Source of the DNA: Bactrocera neohumeralis
Taxonomy: Eukaryota; Arthropoda; Insecta; Diptera; Tephritidae
DNA length: 64,000 nucleotides
Reading direction: 5' to 3'
NCBI RefSeq assembly: GCF_024586455.1
Contig: NC_065922.1
Location: 34,220,089 to 34,284,088 of the forward strand
Shown: in pieces, positions 47,201 through 57,463 of the stretch
How positions within the stretch are numbered: position 1 is the stretch's first letter
How the letters are laid out: each line of letters starts with the position of its first letter
Position numbers and translations under genes: made by a program
Notes under the pieces: model-generated
Seen by the model: only the letters and a program-made list of their open reading frames with translations
Told to the model about the DNA's origin: nothing
Databases searched by the model: none

Positions 47201-50200
47201 AAGAGCGCGATTCAACTCCGAATGCGAATATGGTCTAATACAAAGCAGTTGTATTATTTCCTTTTTTGTACGATCCTCTTCCGCCACATTCGATATACCG
47301 GGTACATAACGTTCGCCAATGATTACGATTAGTAATTCTAAAAATTCTTCAATCATGGGCAAGAGGAAGTCATCTTCCACCGCTTCCGCCGTTGAATTCT
47401 TTTCATAATCCGGTTGTATCCACTTCATTAAATTAAATTTATTTAGTATATGTATGAGATATTGGTTGCTCTCAATTAAAGCGGCACCAATCTGTAGGCC
47501 AATAATGTCGCGATCCAACATTTCCGTGCGACAGCGTACAATACGATAGAAGTACAGCTGATGAAGCAGCGAGTAGCCATTACGACGCCACATGCCAGCG
47601 TGCACCTATAATTTTAATTAATTTTTGAATAATTAACACCTTTGCAACAAGACTTTTTCCAAAAACCACTTACCTGAGCGATCATCGTTTGTGTGCATAA
47701 AATTGGCTCCATAATCTCCTCGGGTGTACGTTTATTGCCAGCAACGGCATTATCGAAGGTCAAACCGTATGCGCCCAAGTGCAAGTATATGCCAGCAAAG
47801 AAGCGAGACAATGGTAAATGTATTGAAACGGGGCGTGAAGCTACATCGTAGATTATACATTCGGCCACATGACCGGCAACATGACGTTCTTCTCGTTTAA
47901 TCGTGGTATCCACAATAAAAGTATTCGAAACGAGATAACGCATTACCATTTGATAAAGTTTAGTCAGCACAGCCAAATCAGTTGAACACCATTCTAATAC
48001 TAAAGTGATAGCGGTGGCTAATTTAATATGCAAATTGAAAGCGCATTCCCATTCGGGTTCGTAGTCCATGTGCTGGCCGGTTTGACGTGTCGTCGACTCC
48101 ATGCCCTGCATCACGTTCAACAGCTTCAGCAACGCTTTGCAACCTTCCAGAAAACCCTCACGCAATCCATCCGTCCACACATCGGGCTTGAAGCTGAGTA
48201 TATAACGCAAATCGTAGAGTATGTAAGCGGCACGTTTGAACGGTGCATTTATATTCTTTGAGAATTGTAGTGTTTTATTCTTGATGAACGTCTCTATCGA
48301 TGCATGATAGAATGTGTGTAGCAATTTGTGAAAAATACCCTCGTTAGCCATTAGATAATGCGCTATGCTCGGCACGGTGAATAACTGCACACTCAGCGAA
48401 ACAATCGAGCATGAATGCTCGTGATCGTCACGTATGAAATCCTGCACAATCGAAGCATAATGTTTGGAGAATTCCTGCGCCAATGCCATTTTGTTGTCGT
48501 ACTCCATCAGCAGACCGGAGATGAGCAGGCGATGCCAGCAGGCACGCGCTGTCTTCCACAGCTTCACATCATACTCGAGTATGTGTCGTATGCAATAAGG
48601 TGACTTACGATCCATTATTAGACGTGCGAATATTTTACGGAAAATGCTGTGTTTGATGAGAAACTCCTGAAACCATGTGAGCAATTGCAATGCGAATTGC
48701 TGACAAGCTACGGCGCGTATATTTAGCACGGAAACGCGCAGGGATTGATTAGCGCGTGAGTGTGGTATACCTGGTACTACGGTGACGGCTTGTTTTTCAA
48801 TTGCCTCCTGCAGTTGCTGACACTCACTAAAGCTATCACATTTAACAACGGCGCGACCTTCACGGTCGATACTCGCCACAATTTCCATAGCGTCCTTCTG
48901 ACGGCATTTGGCAATTTTCGTCAAAGTCTGTATGACCTGATCGAATGTGTGTGACTCGTCATTGTAGAGTACGGTGCAAAAGCACTCGTCTTGTCCATCG
49001 TCTGAGTCGCCGTCCAAGCACTCGAGACTCGCATTCGGTTCGATTTCAAGGAAATTCACGCAAAATGTAAGTATTGCATTGAAGGTCAGCTCACAACGTT
49101 CCTGTATGGCATCCGTGATGATTGTACTACTGATGGGATTCTCTTTACCGCGCTGGAAATTTTTAATGTTTACATTTCAAAATCTTCTTGCGTCTTACAA
49201 TTTTGTATGAGTATGGTGGAAAATCAGGTTTAATGACGCGGTGGTGTTTATAATACGTTTAATGAATTTAGAAAATGAACTTAACACTAATGTTAACGGA
49301 AAAACTCAAAACGTTTAATCAAAATGTAATATTTTATATTCGAAGTACCACATAAGGGTTAACCATACAAATTATTTCGAATTTTCTGATTGGTATTGTA
49401 TTTGTGCTGAGTGAAAAATATTCCCCTGGCCGAAATGCAACTGTGTTTCTCTTTATTTTCGAAACCACTTTTTTGAAAAATTGAAGAATCAATCACATTT
49501 TACTCACAAACTTTCGTAGTTTCAAATTTTCGGTCAAGTTGATTTAAAATTCATACATACATACATACATTCATATACCAACTGATCAAATTTGACCAGG
49601 ACTGGAGGTTTCATACCGCAGCTGAGGAAACTAGATTCATCAATCGCATTATTACTGGTGACGAAATGTGGGTTTACAAATATAACGTCGAAACAGTCCA
49701 ATAATCTAGCAAATGAGGTTCGAAAAAAGAACCAGAATCGAAAAACGCAATTTCGTTGAATGTTTAAAACACTGATTAACTATTTAATTAATTATTATAT
49801 GTAAGTCTTGGTAACTATGTCCTAAACAATATTTTCGGAGGAAAGCGAGGTTATGTACGATATGAAATATTGAACAAGACTTTTAACATATGTATCTGTA
49901 AATGATTTAGGCAAAATATGATCATTTACGAGCACAGCCATACTTTTTCGAATTTTCGCTTCATTTCAAGGCAGTTTTAAAAGGGCAACTCAATTTTGGA
50001 ATGAATGGATTTATAGTCAGACAGCTAAAATCAAATGCATTTTGGATACGAAAATAAATATTTGGACTCATTAGTAGCACAAAACTTTTTCTTCTTCTTT
50101 ATTGGCGTACTACAAAACAAAATCTATCCATTTCCGCAACAGTCGGATTTATAATTCCCACTTCATCCAATCCTTTGCTCTTGGATTGTTGTACTTCGAA

Positions 50201-53200
50201 GTGGTAACTTATTCATGAGATGATTTCATATTTTATGACCAAAATGTATGTGCAAATGACTCAATATGAACTCAAATGAAATGTACTCACCAGATGCTCT
50301 TCACAATAATGATCCTTTTTCCATGCCTCCTCATCGCCACAATCACAGCAACCACCGCCACCTGAAGTTGACATTTTATACTTGTGATAGCGATGTGCCG
50401 ATTGTTTAAAACAATTCACGCACAACACACAAGTGGGATCCATGCCGCACTCACGGCAACTATATGTGGGTTCGCCATTCTTGAATACTTTGCCACACAC
50501 CGTGGCGGTATTGCCCTCCTGTTGTAGTTTATCGAGTACTATTGTGGGATTATCGCCCAACACGAACTCCATCAGAACATTTATGATGTGCTCCTTGGCG
50601 CCAGCCTCGTTGAAGGTTATTTTTACTAAATTTTGTTTTGTTTTTCCAAAGTGATGAACATATAGAAGAAGAGCGCAAGAGAATAATAAAAAGAGTCATG
50701 AAAAATAGAATTAGTAGAAATATAGATACAAGCATAAGTGAGTAATGACAATTTGATTATTTATTATTGCTGGTTTTTGCATGGCAAATGCATAACAACC
50801 TATGTATTTATAATAGCCAGGCAATGAATATTAGTAGCGTCGCCAGTAAGTTTTAAATACAATGAATGTATGAATATTAAACTGAAGATACGCTTCCGTT
50901 TAATTTAAACTAATTTTGAATTACTGATTGTGCTGATTTATGTATTTTATGATTATTTTTGAATTTTTTATTTCTTCAGATGAGTGAACTTAAATTTTGG
51001 GAAAAGTGTTGGCAAAAAAAACTTACAGGCGCCACGAGGCCGCGAGCCATCAAGCCTAGTTTGATAGTTTCTAAATGCAGAAAGTACATCTGCCCCTTGG
51101 GGAACCAAAAACACATAATAATTAACGTAAAATAAAAAAAATAAATAAATAATCGATATTGAAATAATAAAATTAGCGCATCAAGCAAATGTTACGGATT
51201 TAGATGAAATGATTTTTATGTTGAAATAAGTATTTAATATTAACGAGCAAGCACACATATTGTTTATTATTAAAGCTATTTCTTGATGAGTGTTTAATGT
51301 AGACCTTCAGCAACAAAAATACGATTATACACATAATATAAAAAACATCCTAAACTAAAACCAATAACACATAGTACTCAGGTTCTTTATAAGTTCTGTT
51401 TTCGTTAGAAATGGCTAAGATTCTTGATTTTTGGATATTTTGAAAAAAAAAAAAACTTTTGAATGAAATTTTTAAAAATGTTGATATATATATTGATTGA
51501 CATATATTTTACAATTAGTGAATAAAAACAAAGAATTAAAAAAATATAATTTAATTTTAGCGATTTACTCGCTATTTCTCTAGTTACTCAAAAACAAAGA
51601 TTTAGATTTTGCGGATCGTAAATGAAACCAAAAAATATTATAAATATGTAAGGCATTGCTTGTACAATGACATACGATTGTTAAAAATGAAATTTAATAA
51701 AATAGCACTTCGAAAAAAAATTTCTAATTTTGCTTAAAAAAATGATATTTGGAAAGTCAAAAAGACATTTTCCAAAAAATCGAAAAGCTGGAAGGTCATT
51801 CAATCAAGAATATGCCAAATAAGAATAAATAAGAAAAACGTTAATTTTGTTTGCACCGAAGCTATGATACCCTTCACAAATTCAAAAAATTCCAAACAAG
51901 TATTTGACTCCGGTCGTTCAGTATGTTTGGCAACGAAATGCTATAGTATTTCAATCTGAAAATTGTCTTCGGATATTGGAATATTGCCTTAGACAATAAC
52001 CCATATCCATGCCAAAGTTCGTGAAGATATCTCCTCAAATTAAAACGTTTGATTCCGATCCTTTACTTTGTATGGCAGTTACATATATGCTATAGTGTTC
52101 TGATATTCACGGTTCTAACAAATGAGCAGCTTCTTGGAGAGTGTGCAAAATGTATGTACAGGATTTGTCCGGAAAGTAATATTGAACCAATCCTTACAAT
52201 TCTTTAAAAGCGCTATGTGTAAAAGCAATTCCCACGACAGCCGGTTCTACGCACCGAAATTGACTGGGATCTCATCCGACCAAGGGCTGTTTTTCCGGCG
52301 ATCTAACCCCGTTTGGATCGGTGAGTGTTAATTTGTTAATTATTTAAAAGCTTTCAAAATAGGCTTCTTCTGCGTCGATGGAGCGATGCCAGCGCGATTT
52401 CCAAGCACAGAAGGCGTCACGGAAGGCATTCTCCGAAATAGCCGTCAATGCCTAGGTGAATGCTGCTTCGATCCCCTTTCAGGCAAGGAAACAAAAAAAT
52501 CCGGAGGGGGCACATCTGTGCTGTAGGGCAGTTGCGGAAGCGTTGGGATGCCGGCCTTGTTTAGGTAGCTGTTCACAAGAAAGGTGGTGTGAGCCGGGGC
52601 GTTGTCGTTGAATCGGCTACGATGTATTGTCGGACCCGATTGACCCTTCGTTTGAATCTCTTGAGAACTTCCACGTAAAAATTGGCGTTGATGGTTTGTC
52701 CAGGAGGAACAAATTCATGGTAGACGATGCCTTTGATGTCAAAAAAAAAACAATGATCATCGTTTTCACTTTCAATTTGCTCATTCTTCTGGTCTTCATC
52801 AGCGACCCCTCCCCGACCGTATAAAAAGGGCTGGTGCCACCGAAACACACCCCTTCTTACTAAAGTAAGAAACGTCTCCGTCGCCCGAAAATATTTGTTC
52901 TGACTATCCAGTTGCTCGGAGACAACTAACCAGCCGCTCGTTGGGACATCCTCTACCGAATCCAGTCGGTGCGCGGACGCTCCGAAGTACAGTCGTGGCG
53001 AAAGAAAATCAGTCCCATTACTTTCCGGAGAAACCCTGTGTATATTTTTTAGGGTATCCGACCTGTCTTTTTGGGTATTACAAGCTTCGTGGCAAATTTA
53101 ATATACCCTGTTTAGGGTATAAAAAACTAAAGCGATCGCATTGATTTGAGTTATAACCGGAAAGACAATTGTCTTCAAAATAATCATTTTCGATTTAAGC

Positions 53201-56200
53201 CTTGTATTCCGTACTTTCTAACGGAAAACAGATCTTACAACTACACAAAGTACTTTAAATAATGTATGAGATATGTAGTTAAATGTTCAATGACATTTTT
53301 ACGATGATCAGCGAAAATAATTCCACAATTCGATTTTACTTACAGCTGGGTCTGGTAGCATCTGAAAGAAAAAGAAAAAATAATTACATTTTCATTCGTT
53401 AGAATACAGCAGTTATGATGATTAATTAAATTTACATATGTATGTTTAGGCATTAAAAACAAAAAAATCATGGAAGTTTGGTTTGATGGATATTTACACA
53501 CTATGTATACTAACATAATTACATATATACTACATATCGTACAATTTTATGGTTACAAATCGATTCACCACTTAGTGACTAAGAGTGAATACTTACAAAA
53601 ATGCTGATGACGAGATTATAAATAACAATTACGTCTATAAATTATTTATATGGTTTGTAGCTTTATCGTTTTCTTGTAAGATTATTAACTTTTTATTTTT
53701 CTTATGGATACGTTTGAGTCTTCGATAAACTAGTATGTCACCCCAAATTTAAATACCCATTTAGAAAATATATACCCATGTTGGCGTAGTAACAGATACT
53801 TTTTGAAAATCGAATTGCCTTTGTCACAAAAATTATATTTGATCTTAAACATCCTCCGGTCCAAAGTACCGTAATTTGCTAATTAATTAAGAAGTTTAAA
53901 TAGTTTTACGGCTAACGTCGCTTTAATGTTACATATTGTAGTTAAATATAAATATTAATGACTGAAAAGTTTTTTATCAAGCCTCTGAACTCTTGAAAGT
54001 CCTAAATGGAAAACAAAACGCTACGTAGCACTTTATGTTTTTATTTTATTTTTATTTTTGACGACTCATCACAAAGAACTTTTCGTCGTATAAACTGCAT
54101 ATACTATGTAGTAAAAAATCATTCATATGTATATGTATGTACATATGTGATTTAAAATCTTTGAATTAAAATAAATAAATATGAAATATATTTAGAAAAA
54201 AATTGAAAACTGAATTGAATATTACTTATGAATATTATGAAGCAACCAAGATTTCTAAACAATTAATAAAAATAATCTTTAATCATTTAATTTTACATAC
54301 ATATCTGGATTATTCTAAAATTAGAGGGTTCTTGTGGAATTATTAAGAATTTCAAAAATCGATATTCTTTTGTAGTATGTAAGTATTTGTTCTAATTAAA
54401 GTTCAAGCGGCATTTAGATTTTGAGATATAAGCGTATTTACAAAAATTTTATAACTTAGTGTAAACGCTGTTTTCGGAGTAGGGTAGACAAATTTCTCCG
54501 AAACGGCTGAAACGATTGAATTGAAAATTTAAATGACCTTTTTGGATGTTTTTGAAAAGGTATTGATCGAATAAATCCATCCGGTTATCCATTTTCTAAT
54601 AAACTCTGAAGAGTAAATTTTGTCACAAAAACGACTTTTCTTTGTCAAAAAAAACATTCCTTCGATCTTTACTGGCGTAGATACCGCTTACGCGATTATA
54701 GCCAAGTTAACAACAGCGCGCCAGTCGTTTCTTCTTTTCGCTACGTGGCGCCAATTGGAGACTCCAAGCGAAGCCAGGTTCTTCTCCACTTTGTTCTTCC
54801 AACGGAGTGGAAGTCTTCCTCTGCTTCCCCCGGCGGGTACTGCATCGAGTACTTTCAGAGCTGGAGTGTTTTCGTCCATTCGAACGACATGACTTAGCCA
54901 GCGTAGCCACTGGCTTTTAATTGAACTACTATATGTCAATGTCGTCGCATATCTCATACATCCATCGAATGCGATATTCGCCGTGGCCAACGCGCAAAGG
55001 ACCAGAACCTTTCTCTCGAAAACTCGTAACTTCGACTCATCAGATGTTGTTATCGTCCAAGCCTCTGCACGATTTGGCCGGACAGGAATAATGAGTGGCT
55101 TATAGTTTGATTTTTGTTTGTCGAGAGATGACTTTACTTCTCAATTGCCTTCTCAGTCCGAAGTAGCACTTGTTGGCAAGAGTTATTCTGCGTTGGATTT
55201 CTATGGTGACATTGTTGGTGATGTTGATACTGGTTCCGAAATAAACGAAATTATCTACGACTTCAAAGTTATGAGTGTCAACAGTGACGTGAAAGCCAAG
55301 TGGAGAGTGCGACGACCGATCCTGACGGAGCTTTAAGTATTGCTCAACGTCAGCTTCCACAGCCGTATTAGTTTTGCGGGGATACCAAATTCAGACATCG
55401 CGGCATAAAAGCATCTCCTTTTCGTGCATCGAAAAGCAGATGTGTGTCAATTCTCTTTTCACGGGTCTTTTTTACGATTTGGCGTATGGTGAATATCTGG
55501 TCGCTTGTTGATTTTCCAGGACTAAAGCCACACTGATAAGGGTCCAATCAGTTTGTTGACGGTGAGCTTTAATCTTTCACCTTATATGCGATGTTGAGGA
55601 GACTTATCCCATGGTAGTTGGCGTAGATTGTGGGGTCTCCCTTTTTGTGGATTGGGCAGAGCACACTTAAATTCCAATCGTTGGACATACTTTCGTCCGA
55701 TAATATGCATGCTTTTTATCAGTTCTTCACCGCCGTTTTTGAATTGCTCGGCCGGCAATCCATTGGCCCCGCCGCTTTTTTGTTCTTCAGACGGGTGATT
55801 GTTATCGAACTTCTTCATGGTCAGGCAATTTAGATAATTTTAAGCAAAAAAAATATTTCTATATTTCGGAGGTCCCGGGATGAACGGAAGCCAAGAGTTT
55901 TTAGAATTAATCGTCGATTATTACAGTACATTCAATACCGTTACACGACAGTCGGGTCTACGTAATTAGAACGGATCCGGATTTTTTATTCGGTCAAGGA
56001 CTATCAACTTGGGAGAATTCTGTCGCTACAACAACAACAGTATATAAAATTCCCTAAACGTACTTTTTACTTATTTATTATAAAAATTTATTATATAAAA
56101 AGCCGCTTAATAAAAAAATCCGAAAAATTTTTTTTATAATTTTTGTAACGGTAAAGCACTAACGATGGAAATATAAAACTTTCATTGCTGTAAAGTGTCG

Positions 56201-57463
56201 TGCTTAACAGCTATGTTCTCACGATTGAATGGTGTTTTACTGAGAAATTTCTCACGGCAGTCAATCACCTATTGCTAATTTGTTTAACTCGCATTAATAA
56301 ATTAACGAGCTTTATGTTCATTCAACGATAAAGTCATATAGTATAAATATATTATAACAATTATTGATTTGATTGAGTAGTTCACTGCGTCACGAAAATA
56401 GTAGAACTAAGAAATTGACAAATATTTGAAATTATCCAACTACTTAATAGTATAATAATGCTCATTACAGCATATAATTATGTTACTCCTCAATCCATAT
56501 AACAAATGTTTGCCATTTATTACAATATATTGCAATTTTTTCAACAGTGTTTCAACTTTGATTGTACTAATATGAACAAGAGACAATTTACAGCACAGTT
56601 TTACACTGAAACAAGGCAAACCAGTAAGAAAATACTACTATAAGCGTAACGGAACTTTATATTCCAACCATATCAGGCAAATATGTACATATATCGTACG
56701 TACGTATGTATGCATAGTAAATCTTATCTCAATGTATACGAGCCACAATAAGAACCTAAACCTGGAAAATCTAAAAAAAACATCAAATATATGCTTATTT
56801 AAAAATTGAATAATTTGTGTGATATATACCAATAATTTGTTTTTTATGGCATTTTTTCCAAATAATTTACTTTTTTTAAGTATATTTAATTAAAATTATA
56901 ACTAGATACTATATTGAAAAATATAGTTAAAAGCAACCGCTTATCAAAGTATAACACCCATGAGCGACATGTGGTGCTATAGTATAAAACCTCAAAAACC
57001 TCTTGAAGTTGTGAAATCTGACATATCTACTTAACAAGAATAACATTACAATTTTAGCATTTGTTAGTCATGTAAAATGAACGCATGTGTTATCAGATCA
57101 TGTTGCCATGGTCAATGTTACCAAAGCACATAAATAACCACAACCGTCGTCGCTACCGCCATTGTCAAAGGGCAGACAAATGGCAATTTGTTACTTTCAG
57201 TCACTTATTGTGTGGTCTGCGTATAACGGTAATTAATATGAATGTCTAAACATTGCTTAATGAGAATAATAGTAAAGCATTTACTCACCTTGCTCTCTTT
57301 CATATCGGAAATGAAAATATTTCCTTGATTGTTTTTGAAAAAACTCCGTAAAATCACTATTTTTTATTGTACCAGCTTGATACTTGAGACGCCAATCTTT
57401 GAGTGGCGCATCGGCAGTGTGTGTTGGCGGTGCAACCACATCCTCCAAATCGAAACGATCCAT
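43092..57463 (-). CDS. Ubr1: E3 ubiquitin-protein ligase UBR1/UBR2 family (N-recognin), eight core coding exons
   Basis: A cytosolic RING-type ligase of the N-degron pathway that binds destabilising N-terminal residues and, with a RAD6-type E2, ubiquitinates the substrate. Core exons (5' to 3'): 57289-57463, 50291-50625, 47674-49152, 46944-47605, 46770-46881, 46575-46703, 45134-46502, 43092-44272. All introns are GT-AG and all phases agree, giving about 1813 residues, close to the 1750 usual for animal UBR1/2. Order: N-terminal helix region, UBR box (about 102-170, ending near CDCGDEEAWKK), ClpS-like domain (about 226-295), helical middle, charged coiled region (about 1013-1038), RING-H2 (about 1109-1199), C-terminal cap domain. 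The gene looks intact. Family assignment is firm; UBR1 versus UBR2 numbering is by insect convention of a single Ubr1. Confidence 0.93.
44320..45118 (-). repeat. Hairpin-ended dispersed repeat in a Ubr1 intron
   Basis: Left hairpin CTTCGGTTGCACCGAAG at 44338-44354 with GTTAA before it; repeated modules such as GATCGTTCAGTTTGTATAGC; right end near ATACACCCTGCTCAGATTAT. It fills nearly the whole intron between exons 7 and 8 and includes a short duplication of GGATAATAATCCATGACA near 44570-44610. Confidence 0.75.
45134..46502 (-). CDS. Ubr1: Ubr1 coding exon 7 (coiled region and RING-H2)
   Basis: Acceptor CCACTTTTAG, donor TTCGC before GTAAGT (phase 1). Encodes VEAHRDFILWTIQKFKELQA, a Lys/Glu/Arg-rich helix (AEKEKQEKEERARLAAERRA) for E2 contact, then the RING-H2: CILCFEDC, a long loop, HTSSCGHVMHINCWQEYY, a second loop, and FQCPYCRCLSN. 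The RING supplies ubiquitin-ligase activity. A dispersed repeat begins about 15 bp past its donor. Confidence 0.95.
46575..46703 (-). CDS. Ubr1: Ubr1 coding exon 6
   Basis: A 129-nt exon. Acceptor AATTTTTTACAG, donor TCTCGT before GTAAGT. Encodes VLFLIGYGLQEEQSGYYPFL and SFYEQSQKYNMLSKLEELSR, phase 0 at both sides. Confidence 0.9.
46770..46881 (-). CDS. Ubr1: Ubr1 coding exon 5
   Basis: A 112-nt exon. Minus-strand acceptor ATATTCTGGCAG, donor CAAGAA before GTAAGT. Encodes VSIANLLQCDVMTILTTVLD and RAIDLTSNSFAENHLQE, joining exons 4 and 6 in frame. Confidence 0.9.
46944..47605 (-). CDS. Ubr1: Ubr1 coding exon 4
   Basis: Begins VHAGMWRRNGYSLLHQLYFY after acceptor AAATTATAG and ends KLPKLTDGF plus two bases before GTAAGT. 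Contains the conserved stretch LIVIIGERYVPGI and the acidic EDDFLLPMIEEFLELL, part of the UBR1/2 middle region that includes a winged-helix module (LLCIRPYSHSELNRALPDAL). Confidence 0.94.
47674..49152 (-). CDS. Ubr1: Ubr1 coding exon 3 (ClpS-like domain and helical region)
   Basis: Acceptor AAATTTCCAG at 49153, donor GCTCAG before GTAAGT. After the linker RGKENPISSTIITDAIQERC it encodes the ClpS-like adaptor fold from CFCTVLYNDESHTFDQVIQT to about 295, which binds bulky hydrophobic (type 2) N-termini. The rest is helical scaffold, e.g. WKTARACWHRLLISGLLMEY and HMDYEPEWECAFNLHIKL. It ends ILCTQTMIAQ in phase 0. Confidence 0.95.
49573..49760 (+). mobile_element. Mariner fragment (family B) in a Ubr1 intron
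   Basis: Starts with terminus CTGATCAAATTTGACC followed by AGGACTGG and encodes a short run RFINRIITGDEMWVYKYNVE (first catalytic Asp block) before breaking off. Antisense to Ubr1. About 190 bp remain. Confidence 0.7.
49761..50290. other. Remainder of Ubr1 intron 2
   Basis: AT-rich. CTTCTTCTTTATTGGCGTAC at 50091-50110 matches the 3' end of the non-LTR family seen at 23331 and 54640, so a very short 3' stub is present. Confidence 0.5.
50291..50625 (-). CDS. Ubr1: Ubr1 coding exon 2 (UBR box)
   Basis: Acceptor AAAATTTAG, donor ATCTG before GTGAGT. Encodes VLMEFVLGDNPTIVLDKL, then the zinc-binding UBR box: VCGKVFKNGEPTYSCRECGM, DPTCVLCVNCFKQSAHRYHK, YKMSTSGGGGCCDCGDEEAW and the HYCEEH end. The Cys/His ladder and the CDCGD signature that forms the type 1 (Arg/Lys/His) N-degron pocket are all present. 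Confidence 0.95.
51027..51095 (-). CDS. Ubr1: Candidate 69-nt cassette exon of Ubr1
   Basis: Minus strand: acceptor GGTTCCCCAAG, 69 bases, donor GTAAGTTTTTT. It is entered in phase 1 and leaves in phase 1, so inclusion stays open (GADVLSAFRNYQTRLDGSR, then PRGA). A second acceptor (GGGGCAG) would make it 63 nt, also in frame. Another frame reads GQMYFLHLETIKLGLMARG, so coding status is unsure. Not required for the core protein. Confidence 0.35.
51836..53122 (-). repeat. Hairpin-ended dispersed repeat interrupted by a mariner
   Basis: Reverse copy beginning AACGTTAATTTTGTTTGCAC with a decayed hairpin, running to about 52158, interrupted by the mariner at 52159-53038, and resuming to the other terminal palindrome ATACCCTGTTTAGGGTAT at about 53101-53118. 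The split shows the mariner arrived later. Confidence 0.65.
52159..53038 (-). mobile_element. Mariner transposon (family D), deleted
   Basis: Inverted termini CAGGATTTGTCCGGAAAGTA (52159) and TTTCCGGAGAAACCCTG (ending 53038); TA precedes the left end. The minus strand at 52573-52848 reads FFDIKGIVYHEFVPPGQTIN and ANFYVEVLKRFKRRVNRVRQ, then a decayed NAPAH-type block near 52590 and PPPDFF-type third block near 52490. 880 bp against roughly 1.3 kb, with the N-terminal half deleted. Same family as 1-697. Confidence 0.8.
53123..54639. other. Ubr1 intron 1, AT-rich part
   Basis: Apart from the 18-nt candidate exon (53344-53361), only ATATGTATATGTATG microsatellite sequence (54125-54150) and AT-rich non-coding sequence were seen. 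Confidence 0.5.
53344..53361 (-). CDS. Ubr1: Candidate 18-nt cassette microexon of Ubr1
   Basis: On the minus strand a strong polypyrimidine tract (TTTTTTCTTTTTCTTTCAG) is followed by 18 bases (ATGCTACCAGACCCAGCT) and a strong donor GTAAGTAAAAT. Inserted after exon 1 (phase 1) it adds Asp-Ala-Thr-Arg-Pro-Ser and keeps the frame. It is optional because exon 1 also splices in frame straight to 50625. Inference from splice signals only. Confidence 0.45.
54640..55825 (-). mobile_element. Non-LTR retrotransposon fragment (reverse transcriptase) in Ubr1 intron 1
   Basis: Minus strand pieces in order: a finger-region remnant (GGANGLPAEQFKNGGEELIK, 55700-55790), linker (FEVVDNFVYFGTSINITNN near 55230), RRITLANKCYFGLRRQLRSK (55110-55200), and the tail WLSHVVRMDENTPALKVLDA through WRHVAKRRNDWRAVV (54700-54900). 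Same family as 6076-6694 and 23329-24270. The palm is largely missing and frames are broken. It is in the same transcriptional orientation as Ubr1. Confidence 0.85.
55826..57288. other. Ubr1 intron 1, 5' part
   Basis: AT-rich, with a CGTACGTACGTATGTATGC patch near 56697. No exon or repeat boundary identified. Confidence 0.5.
57289..57463 (-). CDS. Ubr1: Ubr1 coding exon 1
   Basis: Starts MDRFDLEDVVAPPTHTADAP and ends YFHFRYEREQ plus one base before GTGAGT. Direct joining to the exon at 50625 gives REQVKITFNEAGAKEH with no break. The aromatic-rich end matches the helical segment that precedes the UBR box in this family. The first ATG after in-frame upstream sequence was chosen; a different start upstream is not excluded. 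Confidence 0.8.
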
